A stretch of 64,000 nucleotides of DNA from DATAOG01 sp963753685. Lineage in GTDB: Bacteria > Pseudomonadota > Alphaproteobacteria > Geminicoccales > Geminicoccaceae. The stretch's first letter is position 1; the number at the start of each line of letters is the position of its first letter. Position numbers and translations under genes: made by a program. A model generated the notes under the pieces. The model was not told the DNA's origin. It saw only the letters and a list, made by a program, of their open reading frames with translations, and did no database searches. Positions 25,521 to 35,080 of the stretch are shown one piece after another. The DNA lies in assembly GCA_963753685.1 (NCBI GenBank), contig CAVWDE010000002.1, positions 248,001-312,000 on the forward strand, read 5' to 3'.

Positions 25521-26809
25521 GATCTCGGTTCCTTCGGATCGATGACCGTCATGTCGGGGATCGGGACGATGAACTTGCCGCCCCAAGCGGCCACATGACG
25601 CATCTGCTGGATGATCTCGTCCTTGAGGTTCCACGGCAGGATCAGGACGTAATCGGGTTGAAGCTCATCGATCGCCGCGACCGGATGGATCGGGATGTGC
25701 ATGCCGGGCGTGCACCGGCCGTGCTTGTAGGGATTGCGATCGACCGTGAATTCGAGGAAGTCGGGGCCGATTCCGCAATAGTTCAAAAGGGTATTGCCCT
25801 TGCCCGGCGCGCCGTACCCGCAGATGACCTTGCCCGCGTCCTTGGCCGCGATCAGGAACGACAGCAGCCGGCGTTTGGTGCGGGCGACCTGCTCGGCAAA
25901 GGAGGCGTAGGTCGCGAGGTCGCACAAGCCCTGGCGCCGCTCGCGGGCGAGCAGCTCAGGGACGCTCCTCGCCCGCGGCCGTGCCGAGCCGAGGCGGGCG
26001 AGATAGACCCGCAGCGAGCCGCCATGGGTCAAAAGCTCCTCGACGTCGATCAGTTTCAGGCCGTGGCGGGCCGCCAGGCGCTCGATCGCGATCAGCGAGA
26101 AGTAGGAGAAGTGCTCGTGGTAGATCGTGTCGAACTGGTTGTCCGCCATCAGCCGCTCGAGGTGCGGGAACTCGAGCGTGATGACGCCCTCCGGCGCCAG
26201 CAGCCGGGCCATGCCGGCCGTGAAGTCGTTGAGGTCGGGCACCTGCGCGAGCACGTTGTTGCCGACGATCAGATCCGCCTGCCGGCCTTCGGCGACCAGC
26301 GCTTGCGCGAGTTCGACCCCGAAGAAATCGACGCGCGTCCTGATGCCCTTGGCGATCGCGACCCTGGCGACGTTCGCGGCCGGCTCGATCCCGAGCACGG
26401 GGATCCCGAGCGGCAGCAGGTGCTGCAAGAGATAGCCGTCGTTGCTCGCCAGCTCGACGACCAGGCTGTCCGGCCCGAGGCCGAGCCGGCGCCCGATCAT
26501 CTCGCAATAGGCCTTGGCGTGGGCGACCCAGGTCGTGGAATAGGAGGAGAAGTAGGCGTATTCCCGAAAGATCAATTCCGGGCTGACATACTCTTTCAAT
26601 TGAACCAGAAAGCAGCTCTCGCAAACGAGCGCGTGCAAGGGAAAGTAGGGCTCCATCGCGTCGAGCTGGCCGGGTGCCAGGAAGCTTTCGCAGAGCGGCG
26701 ACATGCCGAGATCGACGAAGGTGTGCGCCAGCCCGGCGCCGCACAGCCGGCACGGCCCGCCAATGTGCACTGCGGCCTCCGGCGATCGTTCGAGGACTTG
26801 AATGGTCAT
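25517..26809 (-). CDS. Sugar C-methyltransferase (zinc-binding, SAM-dependent)
   Basis: SAM-dependent methyltransferase of the family that transfers methyl to a keto-sugar carbon. Three parts are visible: an N-terminal putative zinc-binding module with CRLCGAGL and CESCFLVQ cysteine pairs, a central class I methyltransferase fold (VVELASNDGYLLQHL, IVGNNVLAQVPDLNDF, LEFPHLERL, IYHEHFSYFS), and the C-terminal C-methyltransferase domain (YGAPGKGNTLLNYCGI, VDRNPYKHGRCTPG). ATG 26809 is preferred to one at 26833 because the family similarity begins after it; neither has a strong Shine-Dalgarno. It heads the leftward run methyltransferase, cytidylyltransferase, deacetylase, each overlapping by four bases. 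The product is likely a branched-chain deoxysugar. Confidence 0.88.
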   Translation of the reverse strand: MTIQVLERSPEAAVHIGGPCRLCGAGLAHTFVDLGMSPLCESFLAPGQLDAMEPYFPLHALVCESCFLVQLKEYVSPELIFREYAYFSSYSTTWVAHAKAYCEMIGRRLGLGPDSLVVELASNDGYLLQHLLPLGIPVLGIEPAANVARVAIAKGIRTRVDFFGVELAQALVAEGRQADLIVGNNVLAQVPDLNDFTAGMARLLAPEGVITLEFPHLERLMADNQFDTIYHEHFSYFSLIAIERLAARHGLKLIDVEELLTHGGSLRVYLARLGSARPRARSVPELLARERRQGLCDLATYASFAEQVARTKRRLLSFLIAAKDAGKVICGYGAPGKGNTLLNYCGIGPDFLEFTVDRNPYKHGRCTPGMHIPIHPVAAIDELQPDYVLILPWNLKDEIIQQMRHVAAWGGKFIVPIPDMTVIDPKEPRS

Positions 26810-27485
26810 GGGCGATCTCGATGGCCGCGGCATGCCCGCTTGGGCAGTTCACCGCCGACCGGCAACGCTATGGCGATTGGCATGATGTTCCCGACTGGCT
26901 GTCCGTGTGACAGTCCGCCAAACCTCGCGGCGGCGACCCGCACAAAGATAGCCGCATCGAAGGCTGTGGAGAGCTTACCTTTGCGGGGGGGCTCAACCCA
27001 CCAAACGCGCGCGGATCTACCCCTTTCAGGGAAATGCTCGCGGATTTGCTTATGCCGGGCGGTCGGTACCGCGTCGAGATCGGTCAAGCTGCAATATTCA
27101 CTGCGTGCAGGCCGGCCGGCCGAGGCCGCTGCACTTTCTCTGCACCAGCATTCTTTTGCAGCCGGCGAAAGGCGTCAGATCATGGTGACGCGCTCGACGC
27201 CGCCTGGACCAGGCCCGCTTAGGCCGTAGCGGCGTAGGCGGCGGCTCGAACTTGAGGTCATGGCTGCGCTCAAAGGGCGGGGCGTCGACCCCTACGACGA
27301 TCTTGGTACGGGCGTCGCGGTCGAGCCGGCCGTAGAATACTGGAAGAGCAGGCAAGCGGTGGTGCCGGCGCAGCTGCGCCGGGCCTGGGTGCTGTTCCGT
27401 GCCCGCTGCGCGCCAGCGAACGACCCCTGTGGCCCGGACGCGGCGGGCAACGACCAGAGTTTGCCCAGAAGAGGAATTGAGCAGC
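26810..27485. other. Divergent intergenic region with candidate operator, no gene seen
   Basis: 676 bases between the leftward methyltransferase operon and the rightward flippase, so two promoters are expected. CTACCCCTTTCAGGGA (27017-27032) resembles the candidate operators at 3074 and 37984. Small open frames are arginine/proline-rich and carry no known domain. The less GC-rich stretch at 27030-27160 is a plausible promoter zone. Confidence 0.5.
27017..27032. promoter_or_regulatory. Candidate CCC-N5-GGG operator upstream of flippase
   Basis: CTACCCCTTTCAGGGA: arms CCC and GGG around TTTCA, with the flanking CTACCCC shared with the better palindrome before the LuxR gene at 38049. It lies in a divergent promoter region. 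Weak on its own. Confidence 0.25.
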
Positions 27486-28991
27486 GTGGTCAGACGTGCG
27501 CTCGCCATGGCCGCCACTGAACAATATGGCCGGTTGGCCATCGGCTTCGCCTCGATCGCGATCGTCTCGCGTCTGTTGACGCCGGCCGAGATCGGGGTTT
27601 CCGTGATCGGCACGGGGATCACGTTGATCGCGCTGGGATTGCGCGAGTTCGCGACCTCGGACTTCCTGATCCAGCGTCAGCAGATATCGCGCGACGACAT
27701 CCGGACGTCGTTCACGCTCGCCTTCCTGTTGACGGCTCTGATCACGGTCGCGATGTGCGCGCTCGCGCCGTGGTTCGGGAGCATGTACGGCGAGGAAAAG
27801 CTGGCGCGCTTTGTTCGGATTGCCGCGGTCGGCGGCCTGATCGAGGCCCTGTCGCTACCGATCCGCGGCCTCCTGCGGCGCGAGATGGAGTTCGGAACGC
27901 TGGCCCTGGTCAATACCGCGAGCGCGGCGGCGACGGCGGTCGTGACGATCCTTTTGGCGCTCGCCGGCTTCAGCTACATGAGCGTCGCGTGGGCGATGCT
28001 GGCGGCCGCCGGCACGACCACCGTTTTGTCCTTCTGTTTCCGACCGGACCTGTCGATCCTCCGCCCGGCCTTCAAGTCCTGGAGCAGCGTCCTGACCTTC
28101 GGCGGCTACAACGGCGTCAGCTTCATGGTCAACCAGACCTACCTGGCGCTGCCTCAGCTGGTGCTGGGCCATATGCTGCCGCATGCGGCCGTCGGCTTGT
28201 ACAATCGCGCGCAGATGGTGTCCGACATTCCTGATAAGATCGTCTTGACGAGCGTGTTCTCGATCGCGTTTCCCGCGCTTGCGGCGGAGATCCGCAGTGG
28301 CCGCAGCCTGAAGGAGCCGTATCTGCGGGCGCTCGGCCATATCACGGTCCTGTATTGGCCGGCGCAGGTCCTGGTTGCGCTCCTGGCCTATCCCGTCGTT
28401 GCGCTTCTCCTGGGCCCGCAGTGGCGCACCGCCACGCCTTTGCTCCAGGTCATGGCGGTCGCCGGCCTGGCCTGGTTCCCCGTGGTTCTGACCTCGCCGG
28501 TCCTGCTGGCGGTCGGTGCCAACCGGGACCGCGTGCTCGCCGATCTCTGGGGGCGCTCGGTGTCCGCCGTCGCCCTGTGCGGCGCGGCTTCGTTCGGGAT
28601 CATGGCGGTGGCGGCGAGCAAACTCGTGACGCTCCCCTTCCAGATGGTTCTCTCGTTCTGCTTCGTCCGTCGCCACATTGACTTTCGGTGGCGCGAGCTG
28701 GGGGCGGCGCTCTGGAAGAGCGCGGTGGTGACGGCCGGTAGCGCCGCCGGGCCCGTCGGTGTCGTGGCGCTGTCCGGCTCGGGCTTCGATCTCTCCTTGG
28801 CGGCGGCCGTGCTGGCGGCGTTGCTGGCGGGGGCCGGCTGGCTGGCCACGGTGCTCGCGACGCAGCATCCCGTGCTGCCCGAGTTGAGGAACGCCACCGC
28901 CGCGCTCGCACGGACCTCAGTCGCGCGCCGCTGCGCGGGTCTCCGCGACCGGATCCTCGCGCTTGGCCCGCGCGCCCGGGAGCCTGGCTAG
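27486..28991 (+). CDS. Wzx-like polysaccharide flippase (MOP superfamily)
   Basis: Polytopic membrane protein with 12-14 hydrophobic segments, of the polysaccharide transporter family that flips lipid-linked repeat units to the periplasm. The N-terminal pattern YGRLAIGFASIAIVSRLLTP with AEIGVSVIGTGITLIALGLR, then GYNGVSFMVNQTYLALPQLV and YNRAQMVSDIPDKIV (about residues 225-250), is characteristic of the MOP/Wzx group. GTG 27486 is chosen because AGAGGA lies about ten bases upstream; an ATG at 27507 is an alternative. Length about 501 residues. Together with the Wzy-type protein and the Wzc-like kinase it indicates a Wzx/Wzy-dependent assembly route. Confidence 0.88.
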   Translation: MVRRALAMAATEQYGRLAIGFASIAIVSRLLTPAEIGVSVIGTGITLIALGLREFATSDFLIQRQQISRDDIRTSFTLAFLLTALITVAMCALAPWFGSMYGEEKLARFVRIAAVGGLIEALSLPIRGLLRREMEFGTLALVNTASAAATAVVTILLALAGFSYMSVAWAMLAAAGTTTVLSFCFRPDLSILRPAFKSWSSVLTFGGYNGVSFMVNQTYLALPQLVLGHMLPHAAVGLYNRAQMVSDIPDKIVLTSVFSIAFPALAAEIRSGRSLKEPYLRALGHITVLYWPAQVLVALLAYPVVALLLGPQWRTATPLLQVMAVAGLAWFPVVLTSPVLLAVGANRDRVLADLWGRSVSAVALCGAASFGIMAVAASKLVTLPFQMVLSFCFVRRHIDFRWRELGAALWKSAVVTAGSAAGPVGVVALSGSGFDLSLAAAVLAALLAGAGWLATVLATQHPVLPELRNATAALARTSVARRCAGLRDRILALGPRAREPG

Positions 28992-29792
28992 CCCGCTCGC
29001 ACGCCTGTCCACGAAATACAGTGTTTCTCTGAACGAATGACCTGCAGCACGGTCCGCTGATACCGACCGCAGAAAGTCCTGACTTTCTGCGCTTGGTCTG
29101 CGCGCCCGGGTTGGCGGGCGGCGGGCGCGCCCCGCGAAGGTGAAGACTTCGCGGGAACCGTATGAATGGTGCTGCGGCAGCGCAGCGCCGGGCTGAAGCC
29201 CAGGGATCACGCGATGTCGGCCTCGAGGCCGGCCGCGGCCGTTGCCTGGCGTGCGATCGACCTGACGGCTTCTGACCAATCTTCGATCCCTGACGATCGA
29301 CCCCGTGCGAGCCGATGTCGCCGGTGGTTGTTGCGGCCGTTGTTCATGCCCGGCACACTTGCCAGCAAGAGGGAATGCCAGACCTCATCTCACCCTGAGC
29401 AACGTTCGTGGTAACAACAGCCAGGCCCGAAGTGCCGCGCGCGGCGACGGCGCGCTCGGGTGGCCGCTGACGCGGCGCCCCGCCACGGCTCGTGGGCTCG
29501 CTGACCCTTGGGTGAGCTGCTCAGCCGGCGGGCGGGGAACCGGTGCCGGGAGGAGACCGCACGGCCGGGTTTTGCCGGCGGCGTCGCTCCGCCAGGTGAC
29601 ACCGCCAGCGCCGCTACCGTGAGCTGGCGTCCCGATATCTGGAGGATGTTCTTCGGGTCAGGCTTTGCCCGGCTGCCGCCGGTCGTGGCGCCCGAGGACA
29701 TCGACGCTGCAGCCGACGATCCCCGCGATCCGGCGGCGACCCGGGAGCAGGTCAGCCGGTCCCGCCGCCTGCCCGAGTCGAGATCTCACACT
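28992..29792. other. Intergenic region after flippase, hairpin repeats, no gene seen
   Basis: 801 bases between the flippase and the convergent RmlC-like gene. It contains the palindromes described at 29061-29160. The rest (29160-29790) has only arginine-rich open frames in several phases with no family resemblance and no start-site signals. It may be decayed sequence. Confidence 0.55.
29061..29160. repeat. Dispersed intergenic hairpin repeat, copy 2
   Basis: Two perfect inverted repeats stand side by side. The first, 29068-29091, has 11-base arms (CGCAGAAAGTC) around CT. The second has arms CCCGCGAAG and CTTCGCGGG at 29131-29139 and 29147-29155 around GTGAAGA. Between them is TCTGCGCGCCC plus a GGCGGGCGGCGGGCGCGCCC segment shared with 13201-13290. 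It lies 70 bases after the flippase stop, so it may end transcription. Confidence 0.8.
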
Positions 29793-30332
29793 TCAGAACA
29801 CGGGCTCGCGGAAATCGGGCCAGGTCAGGTCCTTCTCCGAGATCTCGGTCGGCGGCAGGGGCCAGTCGATCGCGAACGCCGGGTCGTCGTAGCGGACCCC
29901 GCTCGCCGCCCGCGGCGCGTAGAACGCGGAGATCAGATAGCCCACCTGGGTGTCGTCGCACAGCGTCTGAAAGCCATGGGCGAAACCCTCGGGGACGTAG
30001 AGCTGGCGCTGATTGTCGGCCGTGAGCTCGAACCCCTGCCAGCACCGGTAGGTGGGTGACTCCGGCCGCAGATCGATGATCACGTCCCAAACGGCGCCTT
30101 TCAGGCAGCGCACGACCTTGACCTCGCTGTGCGGCGCGCGCTGGAAATGCATGCCCCGCAGGGTCCCCCGGGCCACCGACTGGGAGGTGCTGTGCTGGAC
30201 GAAGCCCGTCTTCAGCCCGTGATCCGCATAGGCCTGCACGCAGAAGGTGCGGGCGAAAAAGCCGCGATGATCGCGGGCCGGCGCAAGGTCGATCAGCCAG
30301 GCACCGCAAAGATCCGTTTCTTCAAAGCCCAT
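29793..30332 (-). CDS. RmlC-like dTDP-4-dehydrorhamnose 3,5-epimerase family protein
   Basis: Cupin-fold sugar epimerase of 179 residues. Conserved segments are DHRGFFARTFC, FVQHSTSQSVARGTLRGMHFQ (the His of RGMHFQ is the expected catalytic base), VKVVRCLKGAVWDVIIDLR, SPTYRCWQGFEL and LYVPEGFAHGFQTL (PEGFAHGF metal/substrate region). The ATG at 30332 is chosen because GAGGAG lies seven bases upstream; the frame extends further without homology. RmlA, RmlB and RmlD are absent here, so it more likely epimerises the CDP- or other nucleotide keto-sugar made by the neighbours than takes part in rhamnose synthesis. That substrate is inference. Confidence 0.9.
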   Translation of the reverse strand: MGFEETDLCGAWLIDLAPARDHRGFFARTFCVQAYADHGLKTGFVQHSTSQSVARGTLRGMHFQRAPHSEVKVVRCLKGAVWDVIIDLRPESPTYRCWQGFELTADNQRQLYVPEGFAHGFQTLCDDTQVGYLISAFYAPRAASGVRYDDPAFAIDWPLPPTEISEKDLTWPDFREPVF

Positions 30333-30610
30333 GGGAAGGCTCCTCAACAGAGAGTGCAGAAGCTCGAGAAGGCGGTATGCGAGCGCGTCCATGCGTTCCA
30401 GACATCCGTCCGACTCGGGCTCGCCCGGCGGGAGGCGCGCGGCAATCAAACCATCCCTGGAGATGACCGGGATGGTCCGGCGAACCGCGTCATCTTTCCG
30501 ACTCGGCGTGCGGCCGGTTGCGTTACCCTCGTAGGTACCGCTGCTGCTGGCACGCCAACAAGTCGGGCAAACGGGGTAGTCATCAGGGCAAGAGGTGCTC
30601 ACGTCCTATC

Positions 30611-32014
30611 TCAGTAGGGGGCAAGCTCTTGCACCCGGACCATTGGTCGGACTTCGTAGTCGTCTTCGACGAGCAGCCCGCTGTCCTTGAGCAGGTGGGC
30701 GGCATCGGCGACGACACTGAACGGCAGCTTCGCCCGCTCGGCAATGTCGAGCAGCGAGTGGTGACCGTCGGCGAGATTGAGGATCCACAGGAAGGCCATG
30801 CTCTTCGCCGCTCCCTCCCGGTCGCCGCCCAGGGCGCTGTAGAGACCGCGCCGACCGAGCTGCGCCTCGCATTCGGGCGTCGTGCTCCGCGGCCGCCAGT
30901 CGCGCTCGACGATCTCGAGCACGGCGGCGATCATCCGATACGACGCGGCCAGGTGTTGTGGCCGGATGAAGTCGAGATTGTCTGCGGAGGTATGATATTC
31001 CGGGAACGTGCCGAACTGACTGCGCTGAAACAGACCGACCGGCAGGTTGAACCCCGGTGAGCAGTATTGCCGCTCGTCATAGCCGTAGGGAAAGAAGTCG
31101 AGGATGGTCGGCGACTGCCCGGTGTGCTGCAGGACATGGATCATGGCACGGTCGATGAAGGCATCGCCGCGCCGGCTTTTCTTGTAGGTGGGGCCGCCGC
31201 CGTCGCCGACGCAGGACAGGACCAGGCCATGTCGGATGCGGGCCGCCCGATGCTCGTTGCGAGCCAGCCACGCGATCGCCCCGATCGTGCCCGGAGCGAA
31301 CACGAAACGATAGCTGTAGCGGGTCTTCAGCGGCGCCAGACGGGCCGCCAGATGGGTCAGCAGCGCCAGACCCGAACAGTTGTCGTTGGCCAGCGAGGGG
31401 TGGCAGATGTGGGCGGAGAACAGAAACTCGTCGTCGGTTTCTCCCTGATGCAGGTATTCCCCGTAGGTCAGACTGCCGTCTTCGAGGCTGGCGTCGATCA
31501 GCACTTCGTAGACGCCATCGGGCAGCGCTGCCAGCTGGTTGTGGGCCATGCAGAAGCCCCAGCGCTCGGCGTAGTAGGAGGTCCGATACGGGATCAGGTC
31601 CGGCTGGTCGGGCAGCGTGAACACGTGCTTCTTCAGCTCGTCCAGCGAGATCTTGGCGTGCACTGGCCGGCTGTAGTTCAAGACGTGGAGATTGGAGGTC
31701 CGGAGGTCGACGATCCGCTGCCCCGCCGCATTCTTGATATAGGCATCCCGAATGGTCCACTCGGGCGGGATCGACCAGTCGAAGACCTGGGTGCCGGTCG
31801 GCACTTCGTGGACGTCGAGGTCGATGTGCCGAGCCAGATGGCTGAGCGTACGGCGGACGCCATCACCAGTGATGCTGCGACAGATCGGAAAGATCTCGGC
31901 CGCCAGGGCAAAGATCTGGTCGCCGATGCCGGCGTCGTCGAGGAGATTTTTCACGGGCGTCACCAATGACATCTGCCGCTCTGCGGCACGGGTATCGGCC
32001 AGATCCGGAATCAT
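30611..32014 (-). CDS. DUF4910 aminopeptidase-like protein with winged-helix tail
   Basis: 467-residue protein of the DUF4910/DUF2172 group, related in fold to M28-type zinc aminopeptidases. Visible putative metal-site segments are FSAHICHPSLANDNCSG (about residues 198-214), an acidic SCVGDGGGPTYKK region and a histidine in FPEYHTSADNLDF. The N-terminal part has FPICRSITGDGVRRTL and FDWSIPPEWTIRDAYI, strong family signatures. The last ~80 residues look like a winged-helix domain. The ATG at 32014 overlaps the SDR stop as ATGA. Such proteins recur in loci for modified sugars, where a peptidase-like fold may act on an amide or amino-sugar adduct. The actual reaction is unknown to me. Confidence 0.85.
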   Translation of the reverse strand: MIPDLADTRAAERQMSLVTPVKNLLDDAGIGDQIFALAAEIFPICRSITGDGVRRTLSHLARHIDLDVHEVPTGTQVFDWSIPPEWTIRDAYIKNAAGQRIVDLRTSNLHVLNYSRPVHAKISLDELKKHVFTLPDQPDLIPYRTSYYAERWGFCMAHNQLAALPDGVYEVLIDASLEDGSLTYGEYLHQGETDDEFLFSAHICHPSLANDNCSGLALLTHLAARLAPLKTRYSYRFVFAPGTIGAIAWLARNEHRAARIRHGLVLSCVGDGGGPTYKKSRRGDAFIDRAMIHVLQHTGQSPTILDFFPYGYDERQYCSPGFNLPVGLFQRSQFGTFPEYHTSADNLDFIRPQHLAASYRMIAAVLEIVERDWRPRSTTPECEAQLGRRGLYSALGGDREGAAKSMAFLWILNLADGHHSLLDIAERAKLPFSVVADAAHLLKDSGLLVEDDYEVRPMVRVQELAPY

Positions 32015-33081
32015 GCCGGTGCCGCCGCCGCGACCGCGAGCTTCGGGGCGGGGAGCTCGCGGTGGCGAAGGTCGTCGCCGAGTTGGCCTTCGCGCATCAA
32101 CCTCTTGATGTGGCTGATCCGCTGATAGCGGTCTTCGACCTGCTCGAGCGTGAGGCCCGCGGCGCGGTAGGCGGCGTGGAGCTGCTCCGCCCCCTTGCGG
32201 ACGTCCCAGCGCGGCTCGAACTCGGGCAGGACGCGCGCGATCTTGGCGAAGCTCACCCGATAGGAGCGCGTGTCGGGCCCCGCGTCGGGTGCGATCTCCA
32301 GCCGACAGCCGGGAACGACCTCGGCCACGACTTGGGCGATCTCGCGAATCCGATAGTTGTGCTCGGTCCGGCCGACGTTGAACGCTTCGTTGAAGACCTT
32401 TGCCACCGGCGCCTGCAGACCGGCGAGGAAGGCGCGCGCGATGTCCTCGATGTGCACGATCGGGCGCCAGGGCGAGCCGTCGGACTTCAGGTAGATCAAG
32501 CCCGTGGTCACCGCCGAGGCGACCAGGTTGTTGAGGACGACGTCGGCCCGCAGGCGCGGCGAGAGACCGTAGGCGGTCGCCGGCCGGAAATAGGTCGGGC
32601 AGAAGCCGTCGCCGGCCAGGTGGGAAATGTCGCGCTCCGAGAGCACCTTCGACTTGCCGTAGGCGGTCACCGGATTGAGCGCCGCGGTCTCGTCGACCAT
32701 GTCGTCGCCGGCGAAGCCATAGTTGCTGCAGGACGACGCCAACAGGAAGCGCCTGACCCCGGCCTGCTTCGCCAGAACCGCGAGCCGAACGCTGGCCCGA
32801 TGATTGATGTCGTAGGTGATGTCGGGATTGAGATCGCTGAGCGGATCGTTCGAGAGCGCCGCCAGGTGGATCACGGCCTCGAAGCCCGCAAGATCGCGCA
32901 CCGTGGCGTCGCGGACGTCCTTGCGGAGGCTGGGCACCGCGGCGATCGAGCCGCCGTTCGCAAGCGTGCAGCGCTCGTAGAGATCGCTGTCGTAGCCGGT
33001 GACGTCGTGCCCCGCCTCGAGCAGCATCGGCACCATCACCGTGCCGATGTACCCGCGATGGCCGGTTACCAGAACTCGCAT
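32011..33081 (-). CDS. NAD-dependent epimerase/dehydratase (extended SDR)
   Basis: Extended SDR acting on nucleotide sugars, 356 residues. The cofactor motif is VLVTGHRGYIGTVMVPML at the very start, the active site is ASSCSNYG followed by YGKSK (Tyr-X3-Lys), and FRPATAYGLSPRLRADVVL and WRPIVHIEDIARAF are typical of NDP-sugar epimerases/reductases. The ATG at 33081 has AAGGAG eight bases upstream; the frame continues upstream as non-homologous sequence. It heads the pair with the DUF4910 gene (four-base overlap). A keto-reduction or epimerisation step in the branched-sugar pathway is the likely role, but substrate and position are not readable. Confidence 0.9.
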   Translation of the reverse strand: MRVLVTGHRGYIGTVMVPMLLEAGHDVTGYDSDLYERCTLANGGSIAAVPSLRKDVRDATVRDLAGFEAVIHLAALSNDPLSDLNPDITYDINHRASVRLAVLAKQAGVRRFLLASSCSNYGFAGDDMVDETAALNPVTAYGKSKVLSERDISHLAGDGFCPTYFRPATAYGLSPRLRADVVLNNLVASAVTTGLIYLKSDGSPWRPIVHIEDIARAFLAGLQAPVAKVFNEAFNVGRTEHNYRIREIAQVVAEVVPGCRLEIAPDAGPDTRSYRVSFAKIARVLPEFEPRWDVRKGAEQLHAAYRAAGLTLEQVEDRYQRISHIKRLMREGQLGDDLRHRELPAPKLAVAAAAPA

Positions 33082-33515
33082 CCGTGGCGCTCCTTGATCT
33101 GGGTCGAGAAATGGCCGGGTCGCGGCGACGTCATCGATGTTCCGGCTCGGATCGCGCAAGGCTAGGGCCTGAGGGGACGGTTTCGCCAGAGACCCGATCG
33201 GGCGTTCGCCGCTTACAATCGGGGTAGCCCACCTTCCGACGGCGGAATGCCCGCCCGCCGTGACCCCGTCTTTCGGGTGAGGCAGGAGCAGATCGGCGCG
33301 CGCCCGGTCGATCGCCGATCTCCGGGGATTACCTGAAGGAGGCGCGGGGTCGGGGCCGCAACCGGCGGCAGCGAGGCCGGCAAGACGGGTTGCCGCCGGC
33401 AATCCGCGCGCCACCCGAGGACACGACGCCGGCCAGGCGCGATGCCCCTCTTGCTGGTCGGCGCCGCCGCGAGGACGAGACGGTCAGATCTTCCCGTGCC
33501 GGGTCTTGCGCATCC
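33082..33515. other. Intergenic region upstream of SDR operon, no gene seen
   Basis: 434 bases between the SDR start and the end of the broken DUF4038 gene, all neighbours leftward. The promoter for the SDR-DUF4910 pair should lie here. No clear -35/-10 pair, repeat or coding frame seen. Confidence 0.5.
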
Positions 33516-35043
33516 TCAAGACGCCGATTGCAGGATCAGAGCCCAGTCGTCGAAGCCGGAACGGCTGCTCGTGCGCTCCGGCTGCAGCCGTCGCAGGCCG
33601 GCCGCCGGAAAGGGCGACCCGCTGACGGCGAGGAACCGGCCGTCGGCCGGGTCGTACCAACGCGCGACGACCTTGGGGCCGGCGAGCTGCCCGAGATCGA
33701 TCGTGATCGCGCGCCTCGTGGGCAGGTAGACGATCGCGAACGATCGATCCGAGGCCTGCGCCGCCACCGCCTGCGCATCCAGGGGTCCGAGGCCGCCGGT
33801 CAGGAAGGCGTGGTCGATGTCCGGCGCCAGCAGCCACCAGGGCAGCATCGCCATGAGCGCGTGCAGATGGCTCATGCTGCGCGCCCCGCGGCTGTCCAGC
33901 GCCTGCTGCCACGTCAGCGGTGTCGGAACCAGGCCCGGACCGCGGAAATGCCAGATCGGATTGTTGCCGAAGATCTGCCCGGCGGCACCCGAAAGCACGG
34001 CCTGGTAGGCCTGCGTCCGGAGGTCCCGCTCGGTGGTCTTGTGCTCGTTCTCATACGCGCTCTCGATCAGAAAGAAGGGCATCCGCCCGGGCCGCGCATC
34101 GTGCGCGCGCGCGGCCGCGTAGACGGGCTTGTAGGTGTACACGGTGCTGACCGCGAGCCAGGGCTCGCCCCGCCACTGGTCGGGCACCGGGGTGTCCGGT
34201 CGGCCGTGCACGCTGTGCAGAGCCCGGCGGTCGAACGCGCGGATGCCTTCGGCGATCGCGCGCACCAGGTCCTTGTCCGGAGGATCATAGTCGCCGCCAT
34301 GAACCCAGAGAATGTTGGTGAAGTCGCGATAGCGCCGGCCGAGATAGGCGCCGTAGGCGCGCAGCCGCTCCGGCCCGTTCGCGACCATCGCCCGGTACCA
34401 GCCCTGCGAGCCGCCATCCCAGCCGGCATAGGACGGCGCCAAAAGGACCAGAAAGCCCTTCTCCGCCGCCCGGCGCACCACCCAGTCGGCGTGGGCGAAA
34501 TAGGCTTCGTTGGGCGACGCGTAGTCCGCGAACCGGCTGGCGACGCTGGTTGCGTACGGCGCAAGCCTCTGCGGCAGCCACGCCGCGAGCGCGGCGACCA
34601 GCTTCGAACGCCCGACCACGGAACGGCCGGTCGCCATAGGCGTTGGCCGCCGGGTTGCTGGCGAAGCGATGCTCGATGAGGTTGACCAGGACGGTATTGA
34701 AGCCGCGCGCGCGCCGGTCGTCGAGGTAGAGAGCGACCTGCTCGCGGGTGAGGTCGGCGATCAGGGACCAGGCCGTGTCCCCCTGAATGAGGAACGGCGC
34801 TCCGGCGGCATCGACCAGGTAGCGCTTGCCGGGCTCGACGGCGAGCGGGAAGGCGGGCGCACTCGCTGCCCCGGCCAGCGCGGCTGCGGGTTCGACCCGA
34901 GCGGGAGCCGCGGTCGACGCCGTGTCGGCTTCGACACCCGCGCCCCGGGCCGCGGTCACGCCGCATCCCAGGACAGCGACACGAGGCTGGTGTTCGCCAG
35001 AACCAGGACGGCGCGCAGGCCCGCCGGCCAGCCGCAAGCGCAT
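33516..35043 (-). pseudogene. DUF4038-type glycoside hydrolase, frameshifted
   Basis: Reads as a secreted putative glycoside hydrolase of the DUF4038 group (TIM-barrel, linked to plant or bacterial polysaccharide breakdown) in two frames. The N-terminal part (GKRYLVDAAGAPFLIQGDTA, FNTVLVNLIEHRFASNP, NAYGDRPF) lies in the frame entering at about 35043. From about 34620 the protein continues in another frame: RFADYASPNEAYFAHADWVV, FLVLLAPSYAGWDGGSQGW, NILWVHGGDYDPP, FFLIESAYENEH and GQIFGNNPIWHF. Deleting one base near 34617-34621 rejoins them. The N-terminus before the barrel is low-complexity and its signal sequence is unclear, so a second lesion is possible. Probably a pseudogene or a sequencing error. 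Confidence 0.8.
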
Positions 35044-35080
35044 CGACGAGCAATGCCGACGGCTGGCTCCCGGGACTCCG

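Noticed and set aside
28992..29792. Possible insertion sequence or decayed transposase
   Set aside because: No transposase-like frame, no terminal repeats with target duplication; only short hairpins shared with two other sites.
34956..35043. Alternative-frame lipoprotein-like signal sequence for the DUF4038 gene
   Set aside because: Would need two further compensating indels to join the mature domain; too speculative to call.
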